Shown: positions 37,063 through 46,541, numbered from the stretch's first letter. The stretch: DNA of 59,227 bases from Wenzhouxiangella sp. 15190 (GCF_003417465.1 NZ_QVMV01000018.1:1-59227), one strand, 5' to 3'. Numbers and translations: made by a program. Notes: a model not told the origin generated them from the sequence alone.

Positions 37063-37359
37063 ATGCAAGACAACGTCAAAACCCGGATTCTCTTTCGATC
37101 CAGACGCCTGAACATTTACCTGGTCCGTTACTCGGAAGGGCACAGGGTCGTGCCTCACGTAGACATGGTGTCCGAAGGCAGGCTGTACAAATTCAATTGG
37201 GTCGTGGTCCAGCCCGAAGCGGGCGGCGAGTTCATTTGTGAAAAGAATATCTTCAACTTGTTCGGGCGATTCATCCTGTTCCGGCCGGACCTGCACCAGC
37301 ACCAGGTCACGAAGATAGAACGCGGCAATCGTTGGCTACTGAGTTTTGCCGTGAGCTAG
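37063..37359 (+). CDS. Small 2OG-Fe(II) oxygenase-like protein
   Basis: 98 residues. The sequence VVPHVDMVSEGRLYKFNWVV carries H32 and D34, and FRPDLHQHQVTKIERG provides the distal histidine (78 or 80) and a basic residue for 2-oxoglutarate. The core FICEKNIFNLFGRFILFRP is typical of a short prolyl-4-hydroxylase-like branch without extra domains. It would use iron and 2-oxoglutarate to hydroxylate an unknown protein or small molecule. No ribosome binding site stands out. The 3' end overlaps the leader of the alpha/beta hydrolase gene, 87 bases upstream of its start. Confidence 0.72.
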   Translation: MQDNVKTRILFRSRRLNIYLVRYSEGHRVVPHVDMVSEGRLYKFNWVVVQPEAGGEFICEKNIFNLFGRFILFRPDLHQHQVTKIERGNRWLLSFAVS

Positions 37360-37445
37360 GATACCCGGAAATTTGCCCCGCGCTTTGGGCCGGCCAGCAA
37401 AAGGGCAAAGGATATCGCAAGCCGACTGCGCACAAGGAGTTCCGC

Positions 37446-38267
37446 ATGGCCAAACATGCCCTGAACAACGCCAGCCTGAATGTCGTCGAATCCGGCACCG
37501 GCGACGAAACCCTGGTTCTTCTCCACGGCCTGCTGTTCTCTCACCGCATGTTCGACGCCCAGGTCGCGGCGCTCCAGTCCCGCTTTCGTTGTGTCCGCAT
37601 GGACTTCCGCGGGCAGGGCGACAGCGAGGTGACGCGTTCGGGTTACGATCTGGATACGCTGGCCGACGACGCGATCGCCCTGATCGAGTCCCTCGACTGT
37701 GGCCCGGTTAACCTGCTCGGCTTTTCGATGGGCGGGATGGTGGCGCAGCGGGTGGCGTTGAAGCGGCCCGATCTGCTGCGGTCACTGGTGCTGATGAATA
37801 CCTCTGCGGAACCCGAACCAATATCCAAGCGTCCGCGCTTTGCGCTGCTGAACCTCGTCGCGCGGTTCATAGGCCTGAAGAAAGTGGCCCCGAAGATCCT
37901 GCCGATATTGTTCTCCGAGCGCTTCATCGAAGACCCGGCCTACCTGGAGGAGCGCGAGCGATGGCTGGCGATGGTGACGGCCAACGACCGGATCGGCGTC
38001 AGCCGGGCGGTGCACGGCGTGGTGTCGAGAAAATCGATCCTGGAGCGCATCCACCAGATACAGCTGCCGACGTTGATCATCGCCGCCGACCAGGACCGCG
38101 CCACCCCGCCGGCCCGAGCGCGGAACATGCAGGAGCGAATCGACGGCTCGAAGCTGGTGATGATCGAGGACAGCGGGCACATGACCACGGCCGAGAAGCC
38201 CGATGAGGTCAATCGTGTGCTCGAGGAATTCTACGCCTCGCTCTCTTCCGGAGACCGACAGGACTAG
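37446..38267 (+). CDS. Alpha/beta hydrolase
   Basis: 273 residues from MAKHALNNASLN; AAGGAG lies six bases upstream, so an in-frame TTG extension is not the start. LVLLHGLLFSHRMFDAQV is the oxyanion strand, LLGFSMGGMVAQRVAL holds the nucleophile serine, LIIAADQDRATPP the acid, and IEDSGHMTTAEKP the histidine. It is a cytoplasmic esterase/lyase of the 3-oxoadipate enol-lactonase-like group with substrate unknown. It converges on the PCMT-EreA gene after 42 bp. Confidence 0.88.
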   Translation: MAKHALNNASLNVVESGTGDETLVLLHGLLFSHRMFDAQVAALQSRFRCVRMDFRGQGDSEVTRSGYDLDTLADDAIALIESLDCGPVNLLGFSMGGMVAQRVALKRPDLLRSLVLMNTSAEPEPISKRPRFALLNLVARFIGLKKVAPKILPILFSERFIEDPAYLEERERWLAMVTANDRIGVSRAVHGVVSRKSILERIHQIQLPTLIIAADQDRATPPARARNMQERIDGSKLVMIEDSGHMTTAEKPDEVNRVLEEFYASLSSGDRQD

Positions 38268-38309
38268 AGCGACAACGCCCGCCGTTTGGATGCCAACCTC
38301 CGCGGTACT

Positions 38310-40310
38310 TCAGACCTTCAGCGGGTGATCGTCGTCCAGCACTTGAGTATCGCGCTCCTGAAGCTGATGGACGGCGGAGGTTTCGTCGAACCAGATGTAT
38401 TCGTCGAATTGCTTGGGCAGTACCGATTCGAAGTAATGACTGATGCGCTCGGTTTCCGGCCTGTAGATCACGCCTATGGCGCGCTCGAGCCGCGGGGTGG
38501 ACAGTTCGTGCCTGAGGTCGTCGGCGCCGTCGAGGTGCAGCGGTAGCATGAATTTCGGTACCTGGGTCTGATGGCAGACCTGTTCGTAGCTGTCTGGGTG
38601 CGACGGCCGGACCTCCATGACCTGCATCGGCTCGTCCCAGTTTGAGGCCGCCGCCACCGTGCCGCGATCGGTCCCGAAGCCGATCAGGTAGGCGTCGTCG
38701 CCCCAGGCTTCACGGGCGAGCTGGCCGATGTTGGTCTCTCCGCGCATGCTCATTTCGGTCGCCGAGGCATCGCCCACGTGGCTGTTGTGGGCCCATACGA
38801 CGGCGCGCGTATTGTCGCCGCGGTGCTGCATCACCGACTGAAGCGTACTGAACATGTGTCTGTCGCGCAGATTCCACGACTCGCGTGACCCGTAATACAT
38901 CACGCGGTAATAGCGCTCGGCACTTTGCACCACGCGCGCATTCTGTTCGGTGTCGAACAGCGCCTCGCCGTCGGCGGTGCGATATTCCATGCGCCGGGCC
39001 AGCAGGTCCTTGAGTGTGGCGACGACTTCTTCCTCACAGTCCTCGCGCTCGCCGGAGACGGTCGCGCGGCCGTAAGTGGCCGGTTCCTTTTCCCACGGCG
39101 AGAAGCAGGCGTAGCGCTGGCGTGCCCGGTCGGCTGCAGCCGGGTCGACGCGATCCAGATATTCCAGCACCGTGTGGATCGAGTTGTACAGACTGTACAG
39201 GTCCAGACCATGAATGCTGGTCTTCTGGTCGGGATCGTCCCGACCGCTGTTGTGCTTGGCCAGCCAGTCAACGAACTCCAGCATCTCCCGATTGCGCCAC
39301 ATCCACTGCGGGAATCGGGAAAACGGGGGGGTGTCGAGCTGCTGTCCGTCCCAGTCTCGTACCCACCGATCGAGCATGCTGGTATCGGGCCAGTCGGCCT
39401 CGATGCCCACGACGTTAAAATCCGCCTGCTCGATCAGCGCGCGGGTGATGCGGGCCCGCATTCGGTAAAACTCCGATGTGCCGTGGCTGGCCTCGCCGAT
39501 CAGCACCACGCGGGCATTACCGACGCGCTGGACAATGGAATCCACATTGGCCGACTCGATATCGTCGAAGGATTCGCAGGCCTCGCGGACACGGCCCGAC
39601 AGGCGTTGGCGCTTGATCGAAAGCTTCGGGCCCCGCGGCGGCTCGGGTTGCTTCGGTTCGCCGGCCTGCCAGCCCTCGCTGCCGACCAGCGGCACGAACT
39701 GTACCAGCCCGAGCGAATCCTGCTCGTACTCGTGTTCGTCGACCTTGCGCACTCGAAGCAGTTCCTGGCTGCGCGTGCGGTCGCCGACCGGGATGACCAT
39801 GCATCCGCCCACCGCAAGCTGATCCAGCAGTGTCGGTGGCACGTCCGGCCCGCCGGCCGAAACCATGATGGCATCGAACGGTGCCTGCGAAGGCCAGCCG
39901 CGGGAACCGTCGCCCTGCCTGACCTCGACGTTGTCGTAGCCCAGCGCCGCCATTCGCTGGCGCGCCAGTTCGGCCAGCTCGTCGTGATACTCGATGGCAT
40001 AGACCTCGGCCCCGAGCTTCCCGAGCACCGCGGCGGCATAGCCCGATCCGGCACCCACTTCGAGGATGCGGTCGGTCTCCTCGACCTCCATTGCCTCGGC
40101 CATCACTGCGACGATATAGGGCTGCGATATGGTCTGGCCCTGTTCTATCGGCAGCGGCCCGTCGCGGTAGCTCATTTCGCGATAGTTCTCGGGCACGAAA
40201 CGCTCGCGCGGCACCGATCGCATGGCGTCGAGTACCCGCTCATCGCGAATGCCGCGCTCGGCCAACTGGCGTTGCACCATTTCCTCGCGTTGCTGAGTGA
40301 AGTCGGTCAT
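38310..40310 (-). CDS. Fusion of protein-isoaspartate methyltransferase and erythromycin-esterase-like domain
   Basis: 666 residues from MTDFTQQREEMVQRQL (ribosome binding site GGAGG upstream). Residues 1-215 are a full PCMT domain: VPRERFVPE, GQTISQPYIVAVM, ILEVGAGSGYAAAVLGKLG, and ISAGGPDVPPTLLDQL-like end, which methylates damaged L-isoaspartyl residues for repair. Residues about 235-660 are an erythromycin-esterase-family domain with LIGEASHGTSEFYRMRARITRAL, GIEADWPD, and VVWAHNSHVGDAS (histidine and acid of the active site). The second domain hydrolyses lactones or esters by precedent, but such chromosomal relatives are mostly of unknown substrate. It overlaps the upstream gene's stop by ATGA, so both are co-translated. 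Confidence 0.85.
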   Translation of the reverse strand: MTDFTQQREEMVQRQLAERGIRDERVLDAMRSVPRERFVPENYREMSYRDGPLPIEQGQTISQPYIVAVMAEAMEVEETDRILEVGAGSGYAAAVLGKLGAEVYAIEYHDELAELARQRMAALGYDNVEVRQGDGSRGWPSQAPFDAIMVSAGGPDVPPTLLDQLAVGGCMVIPVGDRTRSQELLRVRKVDEHEYEQDSLGLVQFVPLVGSEGWQAGEPKQPEPPRGPKLSIKRQRLSGRVREACESFDDIESANVDSIVQRVGNARVVLIGEASHGTSEFYRMRARITRALIEQADFNVVGIEADWPDTSMLDRWVRDWDGQQLDTPPFSRFPQWMWRNREMLEFVDWLAKHNSGRDDPDQKTSIHGLDLYSLYNSIHTVLEYLDRVDPAAADRARQRYACFSPWEKEPATYGRATVSGEREDCEEEVVATLKDLLARRMEYRTADGEALFDTEQNARVVQSAERYYRVMYYGSRESWNLRDRHMFSTLQSVMQHRGDNTRAVVWAHNSHVGDASATEMSMRGETNIGQLAREAWGDDAYLIGFGTDRGTVAAASNWDEPMQVMEVRPSHPDSYEQVCHQTQVPKFMLPLHLDGADDLRHELSTPRLERAIGVIYRPETERISHYFESVLPKQFDEYIWFDETSAVHQLQERDTQVLDDDHPLKV

Positions 40311-41563
40311 GAAGTAACCTCCGTTTGCGATTCGCCATGCGGTGCGGGGCCCAGGTAGCCGGCCGGCGCCAGGCAAGTGGCGAGCATTACGTCGTTGATG
40401 TCGCGATGGTCGGTCCAGGCGGGAAACTTGCGGTTCTCGCGCCGAAGCCAGGTCCGCTCTATATCGTCGGCCAGCGGCAGCCGGTCCGAAATACTGGCCA
40501 GCGAATCTTCAAGCCGGCCCGGGTCGACCCTGCTCGAAGACTGTGCGCACCCGGCCAGCCGGCCGGCCGCACGCAGTCCAGTGGCGAGTCCCAGTTCGCG
40601 GAACGCCAGCCGGTACTCGGGCCGAGCTTCGAGCTGGCGCTGACCGACCACCAGATCCAGGCCCGATCCAGCGGCGTCGACGAGTTCGGCGACCCGGGCC
40701 GGTGCGATGTCCTCGGCTACGGGCAGCACCCGGTACAACTGCCAGGCGTCCACCAGCAGACCGCCGATGCCCAGCGCATCACCGGTCGCCATGTCGCGAC
40801 CGGCGAACATCTCACGGTAAATTCCGGCACGCCGGGCCAGTTCACGCCGCTCGGCCTCGGTGCCGTGGTCGGATGCCATCAGCACCTGTGCCATGACCCA
40901 TCCGTCCAGCGGATCGTGGTGTCCCATGGACGGCACCAACGGGCGGTCCAGATCAATGCTCATCTTCCAGAATATGCGCGGCGGGCCATCGGGCGACCGG
41001 TGCACGAAGCCGTCGAAGGCCGCGAATGCGAGATCGACCGCCCATCGGTGATATCGCGCCTCGTCGGTGGCTTCGGCCATCCGCTCCAGCGCGTGCATCC
41101 AGCGGGTCAGATAATGAAAATACTGGCCATCGCGGTCCCACTCACGGCGTTCGTCGAACGCGTCGCCAGGACCGCGTTCGGATAACTGCTTGCCGATTCG
41201 CAGGCCCGCCCGGGTCGGCGCACGGGAATGCTCCCGGTCATCCATGCCGCCGAGCCAACCGCTGCGGGGATCGTGTTCCGCGTAGGCCCCGAGCACCTCG
41301 TGCACCTGATCCACCAGCAATCGGGCGCGGTCGAGGAAGGCTTGTTCGCCGCGGGCACTTCGAAGAGACAGGTAGTTGCAGACCGCGAACGCATCGGTCC
41401 AGAGGTATCTTTTGGGAACAGATGTGCCGTCCAGGCCCGTGCGATTAGCAAAGTCCTCCATCAACCCTTCGACTCGTTCCAGTCGGTCCACGTCGAACTC
41501 CACCCTGACCCTCGCGCGGGGATGCACGAAAAGCCTTTGAACTGAACCCCATCTTACGCCCAT
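40307..41563 (-). CDS. Helical-toroid (six-hairpin glycosidase-like) protein of unknown function
   Basis: 418 residues from MGVRWGSVQR; the start is uncertain because the frame continues upstream through a REP-like arm and a GTG or a later ATG could also serve. Repeated helical pairs such as YLWTDAFAVCNYLSLR, FHYLTRWMHALERMAEAT and RWAVDLAFAAFDGFV resemble the alpha/alpha-toroid of six-hairpin glycosidases or squalene-cyclase-like proteins, but I recognise no catalytic signature. No signal peptide is visible, so cytoplasmic. The stop codon overlaps the start of the PCMT-EreA fusion, suggesting a shared role, possibly in repair or detoxification. Confidence 0.7.
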   Translation of the reverse strand: MGVRWGSVQRLFVHPRARVRVEFDVDRLERVEGLMEDFANRTGLDGTSVPKRYLWTDAFAVCNYLSLRSARGEQAFLDRARLLVDQVHEVLGAYAEHDPRSGWLGGMDDREHSRAPTRAGLRIGKQLSERGPGDAFDERREWDRDGQYFHYLTRWMHALERMAEATDEARYHRWAVDLAFAAFDGFVHRSPDGPPRIFWKMSIDLDRPLVPSMGHHDPLDGWVMAQVLMASDHGTEAERRELARRAGIYREMFAGRDMATGDALGIGGLLVDAWQLYRVLPVAEDIAPARVAELVDAAGSGLDLVVGQRQLEARPEYRLAFRELGLATGLRAAGRLAGCAQSSSRVDPGRLEDSLASISDRLPLADDIERTWLRRENRKFPAWTDHRDINDVMLATCLAPAGYLGPAPHGESQTEVTS

Positions 41564-41640
41564 GCGACAGCTTGGTGCACTGCCTCTCGGCGTCCCGAAA
41601 CCGTGTCCCTGTAGCCCAGCATCCACTGCATTGTCCCCAC

Positions 41641-41660
41641 CAAAAACCAGGGCCCTCACG
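41641..41660 (+). repeat. REP-like solo arm, decayed
   Basis: CAAAAACCAGGGCCCTCACG follows the consensus AAAACCAGGACACCCACG with three changes. It lies within the upstream extension of the helical-toroid frame, supporting the later start chosen there. Confidence 0.4.
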
Positions 41661-41834
41661 AACAACATACGATTCCAAAAATGACTGTAATGAATAATGG
41701 CAACCGACAGACATTTGCGTCGCCATTGTTCCAGGCTGGCAGGATCGCCTTCTCTGTTATTCACCGTAGCCCGGATAATAGGCAGGCGTAGCGGATCGTG
41801 AAGTTAGCTGCTCTACTTCCATGCAGAGGACGTC

Positions 41835-42482
41835 ATGACAGATAAAACTGTGCTCATAATGGGCGCTAGCAAGGGGATTGGCCGGCGTGCGGTCGATTAC
41901 GCGCTGGAACGCGGTTGCACGGTACGGGCTATGGCGCGGGGCGCCGAGAAAATCGAGATCGAGCACGACCGTCTCGAGAAATTCTCCGGCGATGCGACCG
42001 AGCGAGATGACGTGCATCGTGCACTCGAGGGCACAGATGCGGTGATTCTCGCGCTCGGGGTTCCTTCCGGTCCCACGCGGCTCATGCAGCCGGTCACGTT
42101 ATTCTCGCGGTCGACCGAGATCCTCGTCGCGCAGATGGAGGCGAACGGGCCGAAGCGCCTGGTCGTCGTCACGGGCTTCGGCGCAGGGGAAAGCCGCCAC
42201 GCGATGAACGCGGTCGAAGAACTCGGTCATCGCCTGCTGCTTGGACGCGCGTACGCCGACAAGGACGTACAGGAGGAAATTGTTGAACGCAGTAGTCTGG
42301 ACTGGACGATCGTGCGTCCGACGATACTGACAAATGGACCGGCGACAGGCGAATACCAGGTTTTGATTACACCGGAATCCTGGCGGAACGGCCTGATCTC
42401 GCGAGCCGATGTGGCGGAATTCCTGGTCACGCGTGCGCTTGACCGGGAGAATCTGCACGAGGGGCCGGTGCTGGTCTATTGA
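41835..42482 (+). CDS. NAD(P)-binding SDR/NmrA-like protein
   Basis: 215 residues from MTDKTVLIMGASKGIGRRAV; GAGGA precedes the ATG. MGASKGIGRR is the dinucleotide-binding glycine loop; DATERDDVHRALEGTDAVI and LVVVTGFGAGESRHA follow the atypical SDR pattern, and VERSSLDWTIVRPTIL is the substrate-side motif of NAD(P)H-binding / YwnB-like flavin reductase relatives. No YxxxK pair is present, as expected for atypical SDRs. It is a small cytoplasmic oxidoreductase or NAD(P)H sensor with unknown partner. Confidence 0.85.
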   Translation: MTDKTVLIMGASKGIGRRAVDYALERGCTVRAMARGAEKIEIEHDRLEKFSGDATERDDVHRALEGTDAVILALGVPSGPTRLMQPVTLFSRSTEILVAQMEANGPKRLVVVTGFGAGESRHAMNAVEELGHRLLLGRAYADKDVQEEIVERSSLDWTIVRPTILTNGPATGEYQVLITPESWRNGLISRADVAEFLVTRALDRENLHEGPVLVY

Positions 42483-42570
42483 AGTTCTCCGCCACTCCGA
42501 ATCCGGCGGGGAAAAGTGAAAAATTCGACGTCGCGATTACCCACCGCCCGGGTGCAGTTTTTGTGACGTG

Positions 42571-42864
42571 TCAGTGGTCGTACTTTTCCGTCAGCCGGTC
42601 CATCGATGCTCCGGCCGGGGTGTGGAAGATCTTGACCTGGGAGATGACGCTTGGGCAACCCAGCTCGACCATTTGGTCACTCACTTCGCGGACGATATCG
42701 AGCAAGTGACTCAGCTCACCTTCCATCGTCGTTTCCAGCGGGCCGACGCGGAACTTGACGCCGGAGTCCGCGATCACGGCAATGGCCCGGTCAACAAGGG
42801 GAATCACATCTTCATTGTCCGGCGGGCGGGGAATGACCTGTAGGCTCACAAGTGCGTTGGCCAT
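42571..42864 (-). CDS. Thiamine-binding (YkoF/MTH1187-type) protein
   Basis: 97 residues. ALVSLQVIPRP at the start, IADSGVKFRVGPLETTMEGELSHLLDIVREV in the middle and VISQVKIFHTP near the end match the thiamine-binding/DUF77 domain, a small ferredoxin-like fold of about 95-100 residues. Some members bind thiamine or its pyrimidine part. I looked for a TPP riboswitch in the leader and did not see one. The gene converges on the SDR-like gene. Confidence 0.82.
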   Translation of the reverse strand: MANALVSLQVIPRPPDNEDVIPLVDRAIAVIADSGVKFRVGPLETTMEGELSHLLDIVREVSDQMVELGCPSVISQVKIFHTPAGASMDRLTEKYDH

Positions 42865-43225
42865 GGGAAGTGTTCCAATGAAATCAGTGTGTTTTCAGAC
42901 TGGATTATAGAGTCGTATCGGCAAGCCGGGCCGGAAAACCGGGACAACTACGAAATCACTCCCCTGTCATCCGAGCATCCCGACAGAAGGGATATCGTCG
43001 AAGATCGGATCGATCCAGGTGATATCGTCCGGCGTTCACCTGGATGGACACGCCGTTGGTGAACTGATTATCCGAACTGACGATTTCCATGGGTTGTCGG
43101 TGCACCTTACGAAAATCCCGCCCGTCGCCCAATGAGTGGTTTTGCTGAGAAAGATCGAAGGAGGCGGCGGCTCTATCCCGTTGGCACCTGCTAGAATGTG
43201 ATCGAGTGCTCATACAGGGGCGAGC
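42865..43225. other. Spacer with a REP-like arm, no gene
   Basis: 361 bases separate the thiamine-binding gene and the CadC-like regulator, which are divergent. GAAAACCGGGACAACTACGA at 42934-42953 is a decayed repeat arm. No frame is convincing. Confidence 0.45.
42934..42955 (+). repeat. REP-like solo arm, decayed
   Basis: GAAAACCGGGACAACTACGA differs from the consensus AAAACCxGGACACCCACGA in its second half. No inverted partner was found nearby. Confidence 0.4.
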
Positions 43226-45331
43226 GTGAGCGACAAGTCCAATTTGCGAAGCGGATTCTGGCTGGAGGAATGGCGGGTTCAACCCGACCGGAACCGAATT
43301 TCCGGTCCGGATGGCCATGTTCGCCTGACGCCCCGGACCATGGAAGTGTTGCTGTGCATGGCCGAGCATGCCGGCGAAGTGGTGACACGAGATGAGTTCA
43401 GCAATGAGATATGGCATCCCAGTGTGGTGTCGGACTATGCACTGACTCGCTGTATCTCGGAATTGCGGGGTCACCTGGGCGACCAGGCCGGAAACCACCG
43501 CTTTATTGAAACCATTCCCAAGCGCGGTTATCGGCTGATCGCTCCGGTGACTCTATGCGACCCGGATGAGTCTACGCAGATCAACCCCGGTGCTGAGCCA
43601 GCCTCGGACGGAACGATTTCAGCAGGACAAAGGACCTCGCCGCTGCGACTGACGGCACTCGGCGTTGTCTTGGTGGTCAGCGCCCTGGTCGCGATCTGGA
43701 CTAACTGGCCCGATGGTGGCTCTTCTGCAGCCCCGGCAACGCCGGATGGAATTGCTGTACTTCCCTTTGTCAATTTGAGCCCGGACCCCGACCATGCCTT
43801 TTTTGCCGGCGGCATGCACGAGGAGGTTTTGACGAGTTTGTCGCATATTGACGACCTGCGGGTGATATCGCGCAGCTCGATGCAAGCCATTGCCGAGGAG
43901 GGGTTGGCCGTTCCGGAGATCGGGAACCGCCTGGGCGTGAGTCATGTTCTCGAAGGCAGCGTACGCCGTTCGGGTGACCGGGTGCGGGTCACAGCGCAGT
44001 TGATCGATGCGGTAACCGATGATCATTTATGGGCCGAAAATTACGATCGGGACCTCAGCGATATCTTTGCCATGCAGACCGATATTGCACTGGCAATTGC
44101 CGATCAACTCGAAGTGAACCTGGAACCGGCCGCGATCAGTCGACTCGCGGAGCGTGGCACCAGCGACCCCGAAGCTTACGAACTGTACCTCGAGGGACGC
44201 GAACTTTTAAGACAGCCCCGGCCACCCGTCCTCGGGCCGGAGGAGATTGGTGAGCGTCTCGACCAGGTTGAGACCCTGTTTCGCTCCGCGATAGAACAGG
44301 ACCCGGAATTCGCAGCCGCCCATGCAGCCCTGAGCTCTGCGTTGCTTTCGGCCCTGAGATTTCGGTCTGCCGAAGAAGCAGAAGCGCACTACCTGGAGGC
44401 GGTGGAATCCAGCCGTCGCGCGATTCGTCTCGATCCCAATCTCGCTGCCGGTTACCTCACACTCGGAAAGGCATACTATTTTAATGGTGACGGCGATGCT
44501 GCCTGGGAGCAGTTCCAACTGGCCGCCGATATCGATCCCGACGATCCGGACACGCTCAAGCACATATCTCTGATCCATGAGAATCGGGGCGAGTATGTCG
44601 AGCTCGTCCAGGTGATCCGCCGAGCAGCGGCCATTGAACCCAACCTGACGAGGCATCAGAATCGGCTCGGAAATGCCTACCGGTGGCTCAGGCATATGGA
44701 TCGAGCTCGGGATGCGTACCGGCAGGCATGGGAACAGATAGATTCCAATCCATGGTGGTTGCGTTACTTGTTTGCCGTCACTGCCCGGGATGAACAAGAC
44801 TGGGACGAGCTGCGCAGGCAGCTGGACTATCTTACGGCTACCGCAGATAGCCCGAGTCAGGACTATCGCCTATTTGGACTCAACATTTCGCTCGGTGATA
44901 TCGATGCCTCCGAGGCGTATTTCGACCGGTATCCGGAGCATTTTGAGAAAAACGGTGCCTTCGGGGCTGCCCTGATCTGGACCCGTCGCGGCGAAAGCGG
45001 AAAAATGGAGCAGGCATTGCGAACATACGAGCATAACCTGCGCAATCGAATACCAAGGCGATGGGGCAGTACTTTACAAGTTTCCCTGGCCTGGATTGAA
45101 TTGCTGCGTGGGCAACACGAAAAAGCCCTGGATCGCATGGAGGCGGCGATCGAGAAGGGCTTTCGAAGACGATTGCTATGGATCTTCGGTCATCCCGATG
45201 CCTATCCCCCCATTGTCAGGGAATTTGCGGAGCAAGATCGTTTTCGCAAGCTTCAAGCCCGGATCGATGCCGATCTGGCGCGAATGCGCGCCGAACTGGC
45301 GGAACTCGATGCATTGGAGCGCCACCAGTAG
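43226..45331 (+). CDS. CadC-like membrane regulator with TolB-N and TPR domains
   Basis: 701 residues from GTG 43226. Residues 10-108 form an OmpR/PhoB-type winged helix (VRLTPRTMEVLLCMAEHAGEVV, TRCISELRGHLGD, IETIPKRGYRLIAPV). A single transmembrane helix lies at about 141-161. A periplasmic TolB-N-like domain follows (IAVLPFVNLSPDPDHAFFAGG, VSHVLEGSVRRSGDRVRVTAQLIDA), then TPR repeats to the end. This is the common one-component membrane-bound regulator of Xanthomonadales and related bacteria; the DNA-binding head is cytoplasmic and the sensor outside. Its target is unknown. A terminator hairpin follows at 45374. Confidence 0.88.
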   Translation: MSDKSNLRSGFWLEEWRVQPDRNRISGPDGHVRLTPRTMEVLLCMAEHAGEVVTRDEFSNEIWHPSVVSDYALTRCISELRGHLGDQAGNHRFIETIPKRGYRLIAPVTLCDPDESTQINPGAEPASDGTISAGQRTSPLRLTALGVVLVVSALVAIWTNWPDGGSSAAPATPDGIAVLPFVNLSPDPDHAFFAGGMHEEVLTSLSHIDDLRVISRSSMQAIAEEGLAVPEIGNRLGVSHVLEGSVRRSGDRVRVTAQLIDAVTDDHLWAENYDRDLSDIFAMQTDIALAIADQLEVNLEPAAISRLAERGTSDPEAYELYLEGRELLRQPRPPVLGPEEIGERLDQVETLFRSAIEQDPEFAAAHAALSSALLSALRFRSAEEAEAHYLEAVESSRRAIRLDPNLAAGYLTLGKAYYFNGDGDAAWEQFQLAADIDPDDPDTLKHISLIHENRGEYVELVQVIRRAAAIEPNLTRHQNRLGNAYRWLRHMDRARDAYRQAWEQIDSNPWWLRYLFAVTARDEQDWDELRRQLDYLTATADSPSQDYRLFGLNISLGDIDASEAYFDRYPEHFEKNGAFGAALIWTRRGESGKMEQALRTYEHNLRNRIPRRWGSTLQVSLAWIELLRGQHEKALDRMEAAIEKGFRRRLLWIFGHPDAYPPIVREFAEQDRFRKLQARIDADLARMRAELAELDALERHQ

Positions 45332-45373
45332 GTCAGGCTCCCAGGACGAGATTGATCGGTTCGAGACAAGACA

Positions 45374-45397
45374 AACCCGGCCTTTGCCGGCCGGGTT
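45374..45397 (+). terminator. Terminator hairpin after the CadC-like gene
   Basis: AACCCGGCC (45374-45382) and GGCCGGGTT (45389-45397) are a perfect 9-bp stem with a TTTGCC loop, followed by GTCTCC. It sits between the end of the regulator and the convergent secreted-protein gene, and because it is symmetric and AA/TT-flanked it may serve both strands. Confidence 0.7.
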
Positions 45398-45455
45398 GTC
45401 TCCGTTGGTGCCGTCGGTCCCTACCGCCAGGTTCTGCGGGGCAGATCCGCCAGGC

Positions 45456-46367
45456 TCAGCGCCCGGCTCTCATCTGTTCCTCGTCTATGGCGAGGTCCAG
45501 TCCCGGACTGATATAGACAAACCAGATATAGGCACTGGATGTGTTGTGTGTTTTGAATGAATCCACCGGTTCCTCGGAAAGCAGCGTGACATCATGACTC
45601 TGGCTGTAGAGCGGCCAGTCATGGCGTGAAAGCACGAATTCCGCCGACAGGTGATTGCCCTTACCGCTGCTGTAAACCGTCGAGAATGTGTACCACCCGG
45701 CTTCAGTGACCTGGAATTCGCCCACGAACAGCCCGGTCTCGGTACGCGCTACGGGAATGAAAAGGTAGCGGAAATTGGGGAATTCCGCGTCAAGGTCCTG
45801 GAATGCGTCTGCATAGCCGAACTCAGCGCCTTCCGCCCAGCCGGGATCAAGGTAGATGTTGACCGAGCTTGTAAAGCCTCCTTCGGGGAAGCTCTCGTTC
45901 AGCAGCCTCAAAGACGAGGCCGGACCGGAGCCGTCAGGGAATGTCTCGCTGAAGAAGTCATTGCATTGGCCGTGGCGGACAATGGCATGGTTGTCGCCCG
46001 ACAGCGGTCGAATCTCATCGGCCTCGCACATCAGGTCGCTGATGTTGATCCGTTCAATTTCGCCACACCATCCGGTGGGTCCTGGATCGGCGCTCGTCAC
46101 CCAGCCGGCGGTATCATCTTCGAAAGATTGACGCCAGTTTTCAAACTCGGGAAGACAACGAGGCGGGAGTTGACCCCCCAGCATGCGGATCAATTGGCAT
46201 TCACGGTTTTGGTGGTCGCCTAGCGGCTCATAGCCGGTCGATGCTCCTTTCTCGATTAACGGACTCGTATTAGCCTGTGGATCTGGGCCGGCATTTGCCG
46301 CCAATGCAAATAACGCAGACCAAAGAACCACCAGTAGGCTGTTGATCAGTTTCGATAGCTTGTTCAT
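45456..46367 (-). CDS. Secreted protein of unknown function
   Basis: 303 residues. The second of two adjacent ATGs was chosen because GGAGG then has a normal five-base spacing. Signal peptide (MNKLSKLINSLLVVLWSALFALAANA). The mature protein has cysteines at regular places (ECQLIRMLGG, RCLPEFENW, WCGEIERINISDLMCE, GQCNDFF) that may form disulphides, and a beta-rich second half (WAEGAEFGYADAFQDLD, VGEFQVTEAGWYTFSTVY, SAYIWFVYISPGLDL), like an extracellular jelly-roll or carbohydrate-binding module. I recognise no family. Converges on the CadC-like regulator. Confidence 0.7.
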   Translation of the reverse strand: MNKLSKLINSLLVVLWSALFALAANAGPDPQANTSPLIEKGASTGYEPLGDHQNRECQLIRMLGGQLPPRCLPEFENWRQSFEDDTAGWVTSADPGPTGWCGEIERINISDLMCEADEIRPLSGDNHAIVRHGQCNDFFSETFPDGSGPASSLRLLNESFPEGGFTSSVNIYLDPGWAEGAEFGYADAFQDLDAEFPNFRYLFIPVARTETGLFVGEFQVTEAGWYTFSTVYSSGKGNHLSAEFVLSRHDWPLYSQSHDVTLLSEEPVDSFKTHNTSSAYIWFVYISPGLDLAIDEEQMRAGR

Positions 46368-46541
46368 CATGTCCTCCGTGCCTTCTTGACGTGTGGCCGC
46401 GTCCGATCCAACGCGGTAAATCCCAAGCTATTGATTTATTGGGTCGAGTACTTGCGAGAAAGATAAGAGTTTCAGGATATTTTCGTGAGGATGGGGCGGG
46501 CTTCGGCGGTATCATTGAGTATTCTGCTCTGGCTCTGAACC

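Noticed and set aside
38925-40358. 477-codon plus-strand frame under the PCMT-EreA fusion
   Set aside because: Antisense shadow; the minus-strand gene has full domain motifs.
42865-43225. TPP riboswitch upstream of the thiamine-binding protein gene
   Set aside because: No CTGAGA or other conserved thi-box segments were seen in the leader.
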